Source of the DNA: Arthrobacter cavernae
GTDB lineage: Bacteria; Actinomycetota; Actinomycetes; Actinomycetales; Micrococcaceae
Assembly (NCBI RefSeq): GCF_017368795.1
Contig: NZ_JAFNLL010000009.1
Span: 83,988-147,987, forward strand
Reading direction: 5' to 3'
Length of the DNA stretch: 64,000 nucleotides
The position numbers and the translations under genes were made by a program. Of this stretch, positions 45,012 through 57,103 are shown one piece after another. The first letter of the stretch is position 1. Each line of letters opens with the position of its first letter. Under the pieces are notes generated by a model. The model saw only the letters and a program-made list of their open reading frames with translations, was not told the DNA's origin and did not search any database.

Positions 45012-45053
45012 GTTCAAGGTGAACAAAAGGTGTCCCGCGTTCACCCGGGTTCA
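45012..45053. promoter_or_regulatory. GTTCA/TGAAC repeat cluster upstream of the synthetase gene
   Basis: GTTCA-AGG-TGAAC (45012-45024) is a 13-bp palindrome, and GTTCACCCGG-GTTCA (45039-45053) a direct repeat with 10-bp period. Four copies within 42 bp, 16-57 bp before GTG 44996, suggest an operator. The direct repeats recall PhoP boxes of Streptomyces, but those have an 11-bp period. Confidence 0.45.
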
Positions 45054-45084
45054 TGTTGTGTTCGTCTGCGCGTCCACTTGACGA

Positions 45085-45127
45085 CATCCGGCGTTGGGCT
45101 TCACGTCGTGAGGCCCAACGCCGGATG
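45085..45127 (-). terminator. Hairpin between the quinone oxidoreductase gene and the synthetase gene
   Basis: A near-perfect stem of about 20 bp (outer arms CATCCGGCGTTGGGC, inner CTTCACG/CGTGAGG). It lies behind the oxidoreductase stop on the minus strand. There is no U-tract, so it may slow or stop transcription only partly. Confidence 0.6.
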
Positions 45128-45161
45128 GGCATTGCATTGGAGTGGACCCGCCGTGAATCAA

Positions 45162-46127
45162 TCAGGGCAGCAGGAGGACCTTGCCGGTGGTGCGCCGGCC
45201 CTCAAGGTCGCGGTGGGTCTGGGCTGCCTCGGCCAGGGGGTATGTGGCGCCGACCCGAACCTTGAGTGTGCCGTTGGCGGCGGCGTCGAAGATTTCCGTC
45301 GAGCGCCAGCGCCGTTCCTGGGCGTTCTGCAGGAAGTGCGCCATGGTGGGGCGGGTGATGGACAGCGAGCCGCCGGAATTGAGCCGCTGCGGGTCGAAGG
45401 GAGGCACAGGCCCGGAGGCGGCCCCGAACAGGACCAGCGAGCCGCGGATGCGCAGGCTCTTCAGCGAGTCGTCAAAGGTGTCCTTGCCGACGCCGTCGTA
45501 GACCACGTGGACGCCCTGGCCGTCGGTGAGTTCGCGGACCTTGTCGGCGAAGCCGCCATAGCGCAGTACTTCATCCGCCCCGGCTTCGCGGGCCAGGGCT
45601 TCCTTTTCGTCCGAGGAGACGGTGGTGATGACGCGTGCCCCGCGGGCCTTCAGGAGCTGGATCAGGAGCAGTCCCACACCGCCGGCGCCGGCGTGGGTGA
45701 GCACAGTGTGGCCGGGCTCCACGCGGAACGAGGAATTCATCAGGTAGTGCGCAGTGATGCCCTGCAGCGGCAGTGCGGCCGCTGTGTGGTCGTCGACGCC
45801 GTCGGGCACCGGGAGTGCCTTGTCGGCGTCCACCAGCGTGTACCCGGCATAGCAGTTGTCGCCTTCGGCGGTGGCGACGCGGTCGCCGACGTGGAAGTCC
45901 AGCACGCCGTCGCCGATGGCCTCGACGGTGCCTGCCGCCTCGGAGCCGGGGACGAAGGGGTAGCCGACTGTGTAGATGCCGCCGCGCTTGTAGGTGTCGA
46001 TGAAGTTGACGCCGACGGCGGCCACCTTGAGCAGCAGCTGGCCGGGGCCGGGGGCCGGGATCTCCGTCTCGGTGAGTTCGAGGACTTCAGGTCCTCCGGA
46101 CTGCCAGGCAACGATGGCGTGCATCAT
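45162..46127 (-). CDS. NADPH:quinone oxidoreductase, zinc-independent MDR family
   Basis: A 321-residue medium-chain reductase that reduces quinones with NADPH. It has the N-terminal GroES-like domain with VGVNFIDTYKRGGIY and GSEAAGTVEAIGDGV, and the nucleotide-binding fold with HAGAGGVGLLLIQLLKARGA (AxxGxxG). Zinc-ligand cysteines of alcohol dehydrogenases are absent. Two ATGs in a row start it. It is monocistronic by position. Confidence 0.9.
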   Translation of the reverse strand: MMHAIVAWQSGGPEVLELTETEIPAPGPGQLLLKVAAVGVNFIDTYKRGGIYTVGYPFVPGSEAAGTVEAIGDGVLDFHVGDRVATAEGDNCYAGYTLVDADKALPVPDGVDDHTAAALPLQGITAHYLMNSSFRVEPGHTVLTHAGAGGVGLLLIQLLKARGARVITTVSSDEKEALAREAGADEVLRYGGFADKVRELTDGQGVHVVYDGVGKDTFDDSLKSLRIRGSLVLFGAASGPVPPFDPQRLNSGGSLSITRPTMAHFLQNAQERRWRSTEIFDAAANGTLKVRVGATYPLAEAAQTHRDLEGRRTTGKVLLLP

Positions 46128-46214
46128 GGGGTCTCCTTCTCCGGGACGGTCTTTCCGGAGCCCGGGTCACCCACCATCCTAGGGAGCACGCCGCCTGTGT
46201 TGTCCAACCAGGAG

Positions 46215-47303
46215 TCAGCGGCGCCCGTGCGTGGAGGCCACAGGGCAGTCGAATCCGCGGCCCGCGGAGAGCCCCACCTCGTTGAGGTACCGGACCACGA
46301 TGCCGTAGGACTGCATCAGCGTGGTTTCCGTGTAGGGGATCGAGTGGGTGGCGCAGAACTCGCGCACAATGCCGGCGGCGCGGTGCAGTTGCGGGCGGGC
46401 CATGTCCGGGAAGAGGTGGTGCTCCACCTGCCGGTTCAGGCCGCCCAGCAGGAAGTCCATGAAGCGTCCGCCGGAGATGTTGCGGGACGTGAGGACCTGG
46501 CGGCTGAGGAAGTCAACGCGGCTGTCGGCGGGCAGTACCGGCATGCCCTTGTGGTTGGGGGCAAACGAGGCGCCCATGTAGAAGCCGTACACCGTGATCT
46601 GCACACCGAGGAAGGCGAAGGCCATGCCGATCGGAAGAAAGGTGAAAGCGAGTACCGGCAAGGCTGCGAGCCTGGCCAGCAGGATGGGCGTTTCCACCCA
46701 GCGGTGGCGCACCTTTTCACGGCCCAAGACAAAGCGGAGGGAGTCGAACTGGAGGCTGATGCCCAGCAACGCGAGCAGCGGGAAGAAGAACCAGCCCTGC
46801 CTCCGGGTCAGGAACGCCAGCCGTCCATGCCGGGCGGCAGCGGCCTCGGTGTGGAACACCAGGGCGTTGTTCCGGATGTCCGGGTCCTTGTTGATGACGT
46901 TGGGGTGGTTGTGGTGGGCGCCGTGCTTCTGTTCCCACCAGGAGTAGCTGATGCCGGCGATCCCGGTGGCCAGGAGCCTCGCGGACCAGTCGTTGGCACG
47001 GCGGGATGCGAAGATCTGCTTGTGCCCGGCCTCATGGGCCAGGAAGCTGAGCTGCGTGCAGAAAATGCCCACCGCGGCCGCGATGAGCAACTGGTACCAG
47101 GAGTCACCCAGCATGGCGAAGCCGAGCCAGGTTCCGGCCATGAGCAGCATGAGGGCGACGAAGACCCAGATGTAGAAGCCGCTGCGGCGCTCCAGGAGCC
47201 CTTCCGAACGGACCTTCTTGAGCAGTTCGGAATAGCTGTGGACAACCGGGTTTGGCTGAATGGCGCGGATTCTCGGGCGCTCAGCGGTGGAAGTGGGTGC
47301 CAT
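46215..47303 (-). CDS. Membrane fatty-acid desaturase, acyl-CoA/DesA3-like
   Basis: A 362-residue di-iron enzyme that introduces a double bond into fatty acyl chains. The three histidine boxes are present: HEAGH, HGAHHNHPN and QVEHHLFP. Hydrophobic helices near residues 48-90 and 180-235 anchor it. It resembles DesA3 and linoleoyl-CoA desaturases. It is divergent from argC. Regioselectivity cannot be told. Confidence 0.9.
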   Translation of the reverse strand: MAPTSTAERPRIRAIQPNPVVHSYSELLKKVRSEGLLERRSGFYIWVFVALMLLMAGTWLGFAMLGDSWYQLLIAAAVGIFCTQLSFLAHEAGHKQIFASRRANDWSARLLATGIAGISYSWWEQKHGAHHNHPNVINKDPDIRNNALVFHTEAAAARHGRLAFLTRRQGWFFFPLLALLGISLQFDSLRFVLGREKVRHRWVETPILLARLAALPVLAFTFLPIGMAFAFLGVQITVYGFYMGASFAPNHKGMPVLPADSRVDFLSRQVLTSRNISGGRFMDFLLGGLNRQVEHHLFPDMARPQLHRAAGIVREFCATHSIPYTETTLMQSYGIVVRYLNEVGLSAGRGFDCPVASTHGRR

Positions 47304-47445
47304 ATATGGTTGTGCCCCGTATCGCTAACGGGCAACGCTGCAGCCGACGTTCGGACTGCACGGTCTGGATCACCCTTTACCAAGCATACGTCGCCGATCG
47401 AAATGGCATGACCAACTCGGAGCAAGCGATCGCCAGGCGCGAGGC

Positions 47446-47493
47446 ATGCATAAATATCGGCAACTATGAATACTTTTGCTGTATAGTCTTGCC
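47446..47493 (+). promoter_or_regulatory. argC leaderless promoter with ARG-box-like operators
   Basis: TATAGT (47482-47487) lies six nt before the argC ATG, giving a leaderless message. AT-rich half sites TGCATAAATAT (47447-47457) and TATGAATACTT (47465-47475) resemble ArgR boxes and cover the -35 region. The operon's own argR product is the likely repressor, as known in other bacteria. The rest of the 190-bp divergent spacer shows only a small hairpin near the desaturase start. Confidence 0.65.
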
Positions 47494-48525
47494 ATGACTA
47501 TTTCTGTTGCCGTCTCCGGTGCCAGCGGCTACGCCGGAGGAGAGGTGCTGCGCCTGCTGGCAGGCCACCCTGACGTCACCATCGGAGCGATCACAGCGCA
47601 CAGCAACGCCGGTTCCAGACTAGGGGAGTTGCAGCCGCATCTCCATGGTTTGGCCGGCCGAATTCTTGAAGACACCACCGTGGAAAACCTCGCCGGGCAC
47701 GACGTCGTGTTCCTGGCCCTGCCGCACGGGGCTTCCGCGGAGATTGCCGCGCAACTGCCGGAAGGCACGGTAGTGATCGACGCCGGCGCGGACCACCGCC
47801 TCCAGGACCCCACGGCGTGGGAGAAGTTCTATGGCTCCCCGCACGCCGGCACCTGGCCCTACGGCCTGCCCGAACTCCCCGGCCAGCGCAAAGCCCTCAA
47901 GGGCGCCACGCGCATTGCCGTGCCCGGCTGCTACCCGACGTCGGCCCTGCTCGCCTTGACGCCCGGGTTCGCCGGCCAGCTCCTCCAGCCCGACGACGTC
48001 GTGATCGTCTCCGCGTCAGGCACCTCCGGTGCCGGCAAAGCGGCGAAGGTGAACCTCATCGGCTCCGAAGTCATGGGATCCATGAGCCCCTACGGCGTGG
48101 GCGGCGGCCACCGCCACACCCCCGAGATCGAGCAGGGCCTCTCCCGCGCGGCCGGGGAACAGGTGACCGTGTCCTTCACCCCCACCCTGGCCCCCATGAG
48201 TCGTGGCATCTTGAGCACGGCGACGGCCAAGGTCAAGCCCGGCATCACCGCCGCGGAGCTGCGCCAGGCCTGGGCCGATGCCTACGAGGAGGAGCCGTTC
48301 GTGCACCTGCTCCCCGAAGGCCAGTGGCCCACCACCAAGTCGGTGCAGGGTTCCAACCATGCCGTCATGCAGCTGGCCTTCGACGAGCACAGCGGCCGCG
48401 TGATCGTCACGTGCGCGATTGACAACCTGACCAAGGGAACCGCCGGCGGCGCCGTGCAGTCCATGAACATCGCCCTCGGCCTGGCGGAAACCGCCGGCCT
48501 GAACCTGCAAGGAGTTGCTCCGTGA
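47494..48525 (+). CDS. argC: N-acetyl-gamma-glutamyl-phosphate reductase
   Basis: A 343-residue NADPH enzyme, third step of arginine synthesis. It starts with [16 protein letters not shown] (nucleotide binding). The catalytic cysteine is in [15 protein letters not shown] (near residue 149), with the [11 protein letters not shown] histidine later. ATG 47494 directly follows the promoter. It heads argCJBDFRGH, whose genes overlap or nearly touch, except for the 91-bp gap before argG. Confidence 0.97.
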   Translation: MTISVAVSGASGYAGGEVLRLLAGHPDVTIGAITAHSNAGSRLGELQPHLHGLAGRILEDTTVENLAGHDVVFLALPHGASAEIAAQLPEGTVVIDAGADHRLQDPTAWEKFYGSPHAGTWPYGLPELPGQRKALKGATRIAVPGCYPTSALLALTPGFAGQLLQPDDVVIVSASGTSGAGKAAKVNLIGSEVMGSMSPYGVGGGHRHTPEIEQGLSRAAGEQVTVSFTPTLAPMSRGILSTATAKVKPGITAAELRQAWADAYEEEPFVHLLPEGQWPTTKSVQGSNHAVMQLAFDEHSGRVIVTCAIDNLTKGTAGGAVQSMNIALGLAETAGLNLQGVAP

Positions 48526-49688
48526 CCATTACCGCACCCAAGGGATTCCGCGCCGCGGGCGTCAAGGCCGGCATCAAGGTCTCCGGCAACCCGGACCTCG
48601 CCCTCGTGGTCAACGACGGCCCGCTCACGTCCGCCGCCGCTGTCTTCACCTCCAACCGGGTTGCCGCTGCCCCCGTGCACTGGTCCCGCCAGGTGGTCAC
48701 CGACGGCCGGGCCGACGCCGTCGTCCTGAACTCGGGCGGCGCCAATGCCTGCACCGGCCCGGAAGGCTTCCAGAACACGCACGCAACCGCCGAAAAAGTG
48801 GCTGCCGTCCTGGGCATCTCCGCCTCCGACGTCGTGGTCTGCTCCACCGGCCTCATCGGTGAGCAGCTGCCCATGGACAAGCTGATCCCCGGCATCGACG
48901 CCGCCTTCGCCGAGCTCTCCGAAGATGGCGGTTCGGCAGCGGCCACCGCCATCATGACCACCGACAGCGTCTCCAAGGAAGCAGTCTTCACCGGCACCGA
49001 CGCCGAAGGCAACGAATTCACCGTGGGCGGCATCGCCAAGGGTGCCGGCATGCTGGCCCCCGGCCTGGCCACCATGCTGGTGGTCCTCACCACGGACGCC
49101 CAGGCCAGCCCGGATCTGCTCGACGTCGTCCTCAGGGACGCCACGCGCGTCACCTTCGACCGCGCCGACTCGGACGGCTGCATGTCCACCAACGACACCG
49201 TGGTGCTCCTGGCCTCCGGTGCCAGCGAAGCCGTCCCATCCGCCGAGCTCCTGGGCGCCGGCGTCACGCAGGTGTGCGCTGAACTGGCCCGCAAGCTGAT
49301 CGGCGACGCCGAGGGCGCCAGCCACGACATCGCCATCCGCACGTTCAACGCGGCCAGCGAACGCGACGCCGAGGTGGTCAGCCGCTCCGTGGCCCGCTCC
49401 AACCTCTTCAAGACCGCCATCTTCGGCAAGGACCCCAACTGGGGCCGAGTGCTCGCCTCCGTGGGCACCACGGACGCCGTGTTCGAGCCTGACCAGCTGA
49501 ACGTGTCCATGAACGGCATCCAGATCTGCCGCAACGGCAGCATCGGCGACGACCGCAAGCTGGTGGACCTTGAGCCCCGCGAGGTGCTCGTGGAAATCGA
49601 CCTGCAGGCCGGCGACGCCGAGGCCACCATCTGGACCAACGACCTCACGCACGAATACGTGCATGAGAACAGCGCCTACTCGAGCTAA
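48522..49688 (+). CDS. argJ: Bifunctional ornithine acetyltransferase/N-acetylglutamate synthase
   Basis: A 388-residue Ntn-type enzyme that recycles acetyl groups from acetylornithine to glutamate. It self-cleaves before the threonine in [11 protein letters not shown] (near residue 148) to give two chains. [11 protein letters not shown] and VCSTGLIGE are family motifs, as is [18 protein letters not shown] 48522 overlaps the argC stop. Whether it also uses acetyl-CoA is not visible. Confidence 0.96.
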   Translation: MTITAPKGFRAAGVKAGIKVSGNPDLALVVNDGPLTSAAAVFTSNRVAAAPVHWSRQVVTDGRADAVVLNSGGANACTGPEGFQNTHATAEKVAAVLGISASDVVVCSTGLIGEQLPMDKLIPGIDAAFAELSEDGGSAAATAIMTTDSVSKEAVFTGTDAEGNEFTVGGIAKGAGMLAPGLATMLVVLTTDAQASPDLLDVVLRDATRVTFDRADSDGCMSTNDTVVLLASGASEAVPSAELLGAGVTQVCAELARKLIGDAEGASHDIAIRTFNAASERDAEVVSRSVARSNLFKTAIFGKDPNWGRVLASVGTTDAVFEPDQLNVSMNGIQICRNGSIGDDRKLVDLEPREVLVEIDLQAGDAEATIWTNDLTHEYVHENSAYSS

Positions 49689-49700
49689 GCGAGGATGACC

Positions 49701-50660
49701 ATGAACGCGCGCACGCGGGAAACCACGTCCATGAGCGATGCCCAAAGCAAGGCCGGCACGCTGATCGAGGCACTGCCCTGGATCCAGCGCTTCGCCGGGA
49801 CCACCATGGTGATCAAGTACGGCGGCAACGCCATGGTCAACGAGGAACTGCGCCGCGCCTTCGCCGAGGACATCGTCTTCCTGCACCACGTGGGCATCCA
49901 CCCCGTGGTGGTTCATGGCGGCGGCCCGCAGATTAACTCCATGCTCAGCCGGCTCGGCATCGAGTCCGAGTTCAAGGGCGGCCTGCGCGTCACCACGCCC
50001 GAGGCCATGGACGTTGTCCGCATGGTTCTTACTGGCCAGGTGGGCCGCGAACTCGTGGGCCTCATCAACTCGCACGGACCCTATGCCGTGGGTATGTCCG
50101 GTGAAGACGGCGGCCTCCTGCGCGCCGTCCGCACCGGCACTGTGGTGGACGGTGAGGAAGTGGACCTCGGCCTGGTGGGCGAGGTGGTGGGCGTGGATCC
50201 CACGGGCATCGAGGACATCCTCGACGCCGGCCGCATCCCCGTGATCTCCACGGTCGCCCCGGAAATCATCGACGACGGCGAGGGCGAGGAAGGCGCGAAG
50301 CGTTTCCAGACCACGGGCCAGGTGCTCAATGTCAACGCCGATACTGCAGCGGCCGCTGTTGCGTCTGCGCTGGGGGCGTCCAAGCTCGTCATCCTGACCG
50401 ACGTCGAGGGCCTGTACGCCAACTGGCCGGACAAGTCCTCGCTCATTTCATCCCTGACGGCCTCCGAACTGCGCGAGATGCTGCCGCGGCTCGAGTCCGG
50501 CATGATCCCGAAAATGGCCGCCTGCCTGAAGGCCATCGACGAGGGCGTGGAACGCGCCCACATCGTGGACGGCCGGCTGCCGCACTCGATGCTCCTGGAA
50601 ACCTTCACAGCCGCGGGCATTGGAACCCAGGTTGTCCCCGACGAGGAAGTGAACGCATGA
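49701..50660 (+). CDS. argB: Acetylglutamate kinase
   Basis: A 319-residue amino-acid kinase that phosphorylates N-acetylglutamate, usually the arginine-feedback step. It has [32 protein letters not shown], and [20 protein letters not shown] with the [11 protein letters not shown] loop. A mobile N-terminal helix ([15 protein letters not shown]) is the type used for arginine-sensitive hexamers. GAGGA lies six nt before ATG 49701; an ATG two codons earlier is possible. Confidence 0.96.
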   Translation: MNARTRETTSMSDAQSKAGTLIEALPWIQRFAGTTMVIKYGGNAMVNEELRRAFAEDIVFLHHVGIHPVVVHGGGPQINSMLSRLGIESEFKGGLRVTTPEAMDVVRMVLTGQVGRELVGLINSHGPYAVGMSGEDGGLLRAVRTGTVVDGEEVDLGLVGEVVGVDPTGIEDILDAGRIPVISTVAPEIIDDGEGEEGAKRFQTTGQVLNVNADTAAAAVASALGASKLVILTDVEGLYANWPDKSSLISSLTASELREMLPRLESGMIPKMAACLKAIDEGVERAHIVDGRLPHSMLLETFTAAGIGTQVVPDEEVNA

Positions 50661-51928
50661 CCGCCAACGAAGCAGAACTGGTCGAAACCCCGGCAGACGC
50701 AATAACAGGCCACAGCACCGGAGCCGACTGGCTGGCGCGCTACTCCTCCTCCCTCATGGGCGTCTTCGGCACCCCGCAGCGGGTCCTGGTCCGCGGCGCC
50801 GGCTCCCTCGTGTGGGATGCCGACGGCAAGGAGTACCTGGACCTCCTGGGCGGGATCGCCGTGAACGCCCTGGGCCACGCCCACCCCTTCGTCACCTCGG
50901 TGATCTCCAGCCAGCTGGCCACCCTGGGCCACGTCTCCAACTTCTTCACGAGCCCCACCCAGATCGCCCTGGCCGAGAAGCTCCTGGCCATCACCAAGGC
51001 CCCCGCCGGGTCCAAGGTCTTCTTCGCGAACTCCGGCACGGAGGCCAACGAGGCCGCGTTCAAGCTCGCCCGGCGCAACGGCGGTGGACCCGCAGGGTCA
51101 GAATCAGTCAAGCGCACCAAGATCATCGCCCTCGAAGGCGCCTTCCACGGCCGCACCATGGGCGCCCTGGCGCTGACAGCCAAGGAGGCGTACCGCGCGC
51201 CGTTCGAACCGCTGCCCGGCGGCGTGGTCCACATCCCGTTCGGCGATGTCGAGGCTTTACGTGCCGCCGTCGACGACACCACGGCGGCCGTCTTCCTCGA
51301 GCCGATCCAGGGCGAAGCGGGCGTGCGGCCGCTCAGTGCCGAATACCTGCAGGCGGCCCGCGAGGCCACCACGCAGGCCGGTGCGCTGCTGATCCTCGAC
51401 GAGGTCCAGACCGGCATCGGCCGGACCGGCAAGTGGCTCGCCAGCGAGGACGCGGGCATCGTGCCCGACGCCGTGACCCTCGCCAAGGGACTGGGCGGCG
51501 GCTTCCCGGTAGGCGCCATCATCACCTTCGGCGAAGCGACGTCGGCCCTGCTCACCGCGGGACAGCACGGAACCACCTTCGGCGGGAACCCGGTGGCCAC
51601 GGCCGCTGCCCTCGCCACCCTGCATGCCATCGAAAGCCAGGGCGTCCTGGCGAACGTCCTCGCCGTCGGCGCGCACCTCCGGGACGGCCTGGCCGCCGTC
51701 GACGCCGTCACGGAAGTCCGCGGTGAGGGCCTCCTGATCGGTTTCGACCTCGACGCCGACGTCGCCCCGGCCATGGTGACGGCCGCGCTGGACGCCGGCT
51801 TCATCATCAACAGCCCGGGGCCGCGCACCATCCGCCTGGCTCCGCCGCTCATCCTGACCACCGAACAGGCCGACCGCTTCCTGGCCGCCCTGCCCGAGAT
51901 CATCAAGACAGCCAAGGACGCACAGTGA
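50657..51928 (+). CDS. argD: Acetylornithine aminotransferase
   Basis: A 423-residue class III PLP aminotransferase. [18 protein letters not shown] binds PLP phosphate, [16 protein letters not shown] holds the PLP aspartate, and the Schiff-base lysine is in [18 protein letters not shown] 50657 overlaps the argB stop. It may also act in lysine synthesis as DapC. Confidence 0.96.
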   Translation: MTANEAELVETPADAITGHSTGADWLARYSSSLMGVFGTPQRVLVRGAGSLVWDADGKEYLDLLGGIAVNALGHAHPFVTSVISSQLATLGHVSNFFTSPTQIALAEKLLAITKAPAGSKVFFANSGTEANEAAFKLARRNGGGPAGSESVKRTKIIALEGAFHGRTMGALALTAKEAYRAPFEPLPGGVVHIPFGDVEALRAAVDDTTAAVFLEPIQGEAGVRPLSAEYLQAAREATTQAGALLILDEVQTGIGRTGKWLASEDAGIVPDAVTLAKGLGGGFPVGAIITFGEATSALLTAGQHGTTFGGNPVATAAALATLHAIESQGVLANVLAVGAHLRDGLAAVDAVTEVRGEGLLIGFDLDADVAPAMVTAALDAGFIINSPGPRTIRLAPPLILTTEQADRFLAALPEIIKTAKDAQ

Positions 51929-52914
51929 ACACTGCCACCCGTCACTTCCTTAAGGACACGGACCTGAGCCCTGCCGAGCAGGCCGAGGTCCTCGAACTCG
52001 CCGTCCGCATGAAGGCCGCGCCGTACAGCGCCCAGCCCTTCGCCGGCGAGGGCAACGGCCGCAAGACCGTGGCTGTCATTTTCGACAAGACCTCCACCCG
52101 CACCCGGGTCTCCTTCGCCGCGGGCGTGGCGGACATGGGCGGCAACGCGCTCATTATCAATCCGGGCGAAGCACAGATCGGCCACAAGGAGTCCGTCGAG
52201 GACACCGCCAAGGTCCTCGAACGCATGGTCTCCACCATCGTGTGGCGCACGGGCGCCCACTCGGGCCTCGTGGCCATGGCTGAAAACTCCAAGGTGCCCG
52301 TCATCAACGCCCTGTGCGATGACTACCACCCCTGCCAGCTGCTGGCCGACCTGCTGGCGGTCAAGGAACACAAGGGCGAGCTCAAGGGCCTCACCATGGC
52401 CTACTTGGGCGACGCCGCCAACAACATGGCCAACTCCTACCTGCTCGCCGGGGTCACCGCGGGCATGCACGTGCGCATCGCCGGCCCCGAAGGCTACCTG
52501 CCCGCTGCGGACATCGTCGCCGCGGCCGAGGAGCGCGCCGCCGAGACCGGTGGCTCCGTGCTGATCACCAGCGACGCCGGCAAGGCACTCGAGGGTGCCG
52601 ACGTCGTCGCGACCGACACCTGGGTGTCCATGGGCCAGGAAGCCGAAAAGGAAGCCCGGCTGCAGCTGTTCCGTGACTACTCCGTGGACGAGGCCGCCAT
52701 GGCCCAGGCTGCACCGGACGCCGTCGTGCTCCACTGCCTGCCTGCCTACCGCGGCTACGAGATTTCCGCCGGTGTCATCGACGGCCCGCAGTCGATCGTC
52801 TGGGACGAGGCCGAAAACCGCCTCCACGCCCAGAAGGCACTCATGGCCTGGCTGATGCACCAGTCCGGGCTCGCCGTCGTCGAGGGCCTCGCGCCGGTGG
52901 CGGGGCGCGCCTAA
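51925..52914 (+). CDS. argF: Ornithine carbamoyltransferase
   Basis: A 329-residue enzyme forming citrulline from ornithine and carbamoyl phosphate. The carbamoyl-phosphate site is DKTSTRTRVSF, with HPCQLLADLL further on. The ornithine-binding region includes TDTWVSMGQE and the cysteine of VVLHCLPAYRG. GTG 51925 overlaps argD. Confidence 0.97.
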   Translation: MNTATRHFLKDTDLSPAEQAEVLELAVRMKAAPYSAQPFAGEGNGRKTVAVIFDKTSTRTRVSFAAGVADMGGNALIINPGEAQIGHKESVEDTAKVLERMVSTIVWRTGAHSGLVAMAENSKVPVINALCDDYHPCQLLADLLAVKEHKGELKGLTMAYLGDAANNMANSYLLAGVTAGMHVRIAGPEGYLPAADIVAAAEERAAETGGSVLITSDAGKALEGADVVATDTWVSMGQEAEKEARLQLFRDYSVDEAAMAQAAPDAVVLHCLPAYRGYEISAGVIDGPQSIVWDEAENRLHAQKALMAWLMHQSGLAVVEGLAPVAGRA

Positions 52915-53451
52915 GTGTCCACCCACCCGCCGTCGCAGGGCGCAAGCCCGGCCACCAAGACCGCCCGCCAGGCGCGCATCACCGCGATCCTGACGGGGGA
53001 GTCCGTGCGTTCGCAGGCAGAGCTTGCGGCCTTGCTGGCGGACGACGGCGTCCAGGTCACCCAGGCGACCCTGTCCCGGGACCTGGTCGAACTGGGCGCT
53101 GTGCGCGTGCGCGGCAAGGACGGGGCGCTCGTGTACGCGGTCCCCGGCGAAGGCGGCGAACGCGCGGCCAAGAGCGGGGTCACCCAGGAAATCCTGGATG
53201 CCCGGCTCAGCCGGCTGTGCGGCGAACTCCTGGTCACCGCGGAGGCCTCCGGCAACATCGTGGTGCTCCGGACGCCGCCCGGGGCGGCCAATTTCCTGGC
53301 CCTGGCCATCGACCACTCGGTGATGCCGTCCGTATTGGGTACGATCGCAGGCGACGACACCTTGCTTTTGGTCGCGCGCGATCCCGACGGCGGGGCCGCC
53401 CTGGCCGCCCGGTTCCTCCAGCTGGCCCAGGAAGCCGGACCGGGCAACTGA
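52915..53451 (+). CDS. argR: Arginine repressor
   Basis: A 178-residue regulator that binds DNA with arginine. The N-terminal winged helix has [20 protein letters not shown] and [20 protein letters not shown] (S-R-D in the recognition helix). The C-terminal arginine-binding trimer domain holds [15 protein letters not shown] (G-x-x-A-G-D-D-T). GTG 52915 follows the argF stop with no gap. It likely represses this operon through the boxes before argC. Confidence 0.96.
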   Translation: MSTHPPSQGASPATKTARQARITAILTGESVRSQAELAALLADDGVQVTQATLSRDLVELGAVRVRGKDGALVYAVPGEGGERAAKSGVTQEILDARLSRLCGELLVTAEASGNIVVLRTPPGAANFLALAIDHSVMPSVLGTIAGDDTLLLVARDPDGGAALAARFLQLAQEAGPGN

Positions 53452-53542
53452 GCCCGGCCTTCCGGCCTTCCGGCCGGCACCCAGCATTGACCCGCAAGCA
53501 TTGACTCTCAACAGAACCAAGCAACAACAAAGGAGCACTCTC

Positions 53543-56220
<2,678 letters not shown>

Positions 56221-56228
56221 CACCCCCC

Positions 56229-56323
56229 CAACGCTCTCTCACTTTTGAGGCGATTTCAGCCAACGCTCCTGCACAAAGTGCAGGAGCGTTGGCCGTTTTC
56301 CCTCCAAAGCTGAGAGAGCGTTG
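56229..56323. repeat. Nested palindrome after argH
   Basis: A 95-bp element. The outer arms of 13 bp (56229-56241 with 56311-56323) are perfect and extend imperfectly to about 22 bp. Inside is a perfect 15-bp hairpin (56260-56274 with 56278-56292, loop AAA). Both stems begin with CAACGCTC, so the unit looks like one repeat placed inside another. It may act as argH terminator and may be a dispersed intergenic repeat. Confidence 0.8.
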
Positions 56324-56361
56324 TGCGTTAAGAGCCGTTAACTCTCGGATACCATGGCGGC

Positions 56362-57099
56362 ATGACCGAGATCACAACTCCTGCGCTGCTTGCCGAACTT
56401 CACACAGCAGCCGGCGTCGTCACCCGTCTTGTTGCCAAGCTGGACGACGCCGCCGTCACCGCTCCGTCCGAACTGCCCGGCTGGTCCCGCGGCCACGTCC
56501 TGGCCCACATCGCCGGCATCTCCCGGGCCATGGGCCGCCAGATCGAGTTCGCCTTGCGCGGCGAAACGGTGGAACTGTACGACGGTGGCATGGAAGGCCG
56601 CACCAAGGCCATCGAACTCGCCGCCGGGCACAGCCTGGTCCAGCACCGCGAGGCTGTCGAATCGTCGCTTACGGCGGCCATCGCCGCGTTCGACCGTCTC
56701 GATGATGCCGGCTGGAACGCCCCTATCAGCTACCGCAACGGAACAGCGTTCGACGGCGGTCTGGCGCTGTGGCGCGAACTCGTCATCCACGCCTCCGACC
56801 TGGCCGCCGGACGTGGCCCCGAGACCTGGAGCCGTCCGTTCTGCGAACACCTCATCGGCTTCCTCGCCGCCCGGGTGCCGGAGGAGTACCGTTTCGTGCT
56901 GCAGCCCACCGGCCTGCCACCGATCACCATCGGCGCGGGCACCACGTCCATCGCCATCAACGGCATGCTCACCGACATCGCCGCCTGGCTGGCCGGCAGG
57001 ACGCCCACCCTCGGCAGCCTGCGCGCCACCGCCGCCGCCGACGGCGTGGACCTGCCCGGCCTGCTGCCGTGGCCGTCCGCCGCGCCTGCCGTCAAGTAG
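56362..57099 (+). CDS. Maleylpyruvate isomerase-family (DinB-like) mycothiol-dependent enzyme
   Basis: A 245-residue protein with a DinB-like four-helix bundle. LPGWSRGHVLAHIAGISRAM is the family motif with a metal-ligand histidine, and two more candidates are in HSLVQHREAVE and WRELVIHASDLAAGRG (H-x3-D). A C-terminal MDMPI domain follows (YRFVLQPTGLPP, TSIAINGMLTDIAAWLAGR). The group uses mycothiol for isomerisation or detoxification; the substrate is unknown. Confidence 0.85.
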   Translation: MTEITTPALLAELHTAAGVVTRLVAKLDDAAVTAPSELPGWSRGHVLAHIAGISRAMGRQIEFALRGETVELYDGGMEGRTKAIELAAGHSLVQHREAVESSLTAAIAAFDRLDDAGWNAPISYRNGTAFDGGLALWRELVIHASDLAAGRGPETWSRPFCEHLIGFLAARVPEEYRFVLQPTGLPPITIGAGTTSIAINGMLTDIAAWLAGRTPTLGSLRATAAADGVDLPGLLPWPSAAPAVK

Positions 57100-57103
57100 C
57101 GTC

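Noticed and set aside
42771..47411. A 1546-codon open frame on the + strand
   Set aside because: It is antisense to the synthetase, oxidoreductase and desaturase genes, has low-complexity Gly/Gln/His-rich composition and no domain, and exists because of high GC third positions.
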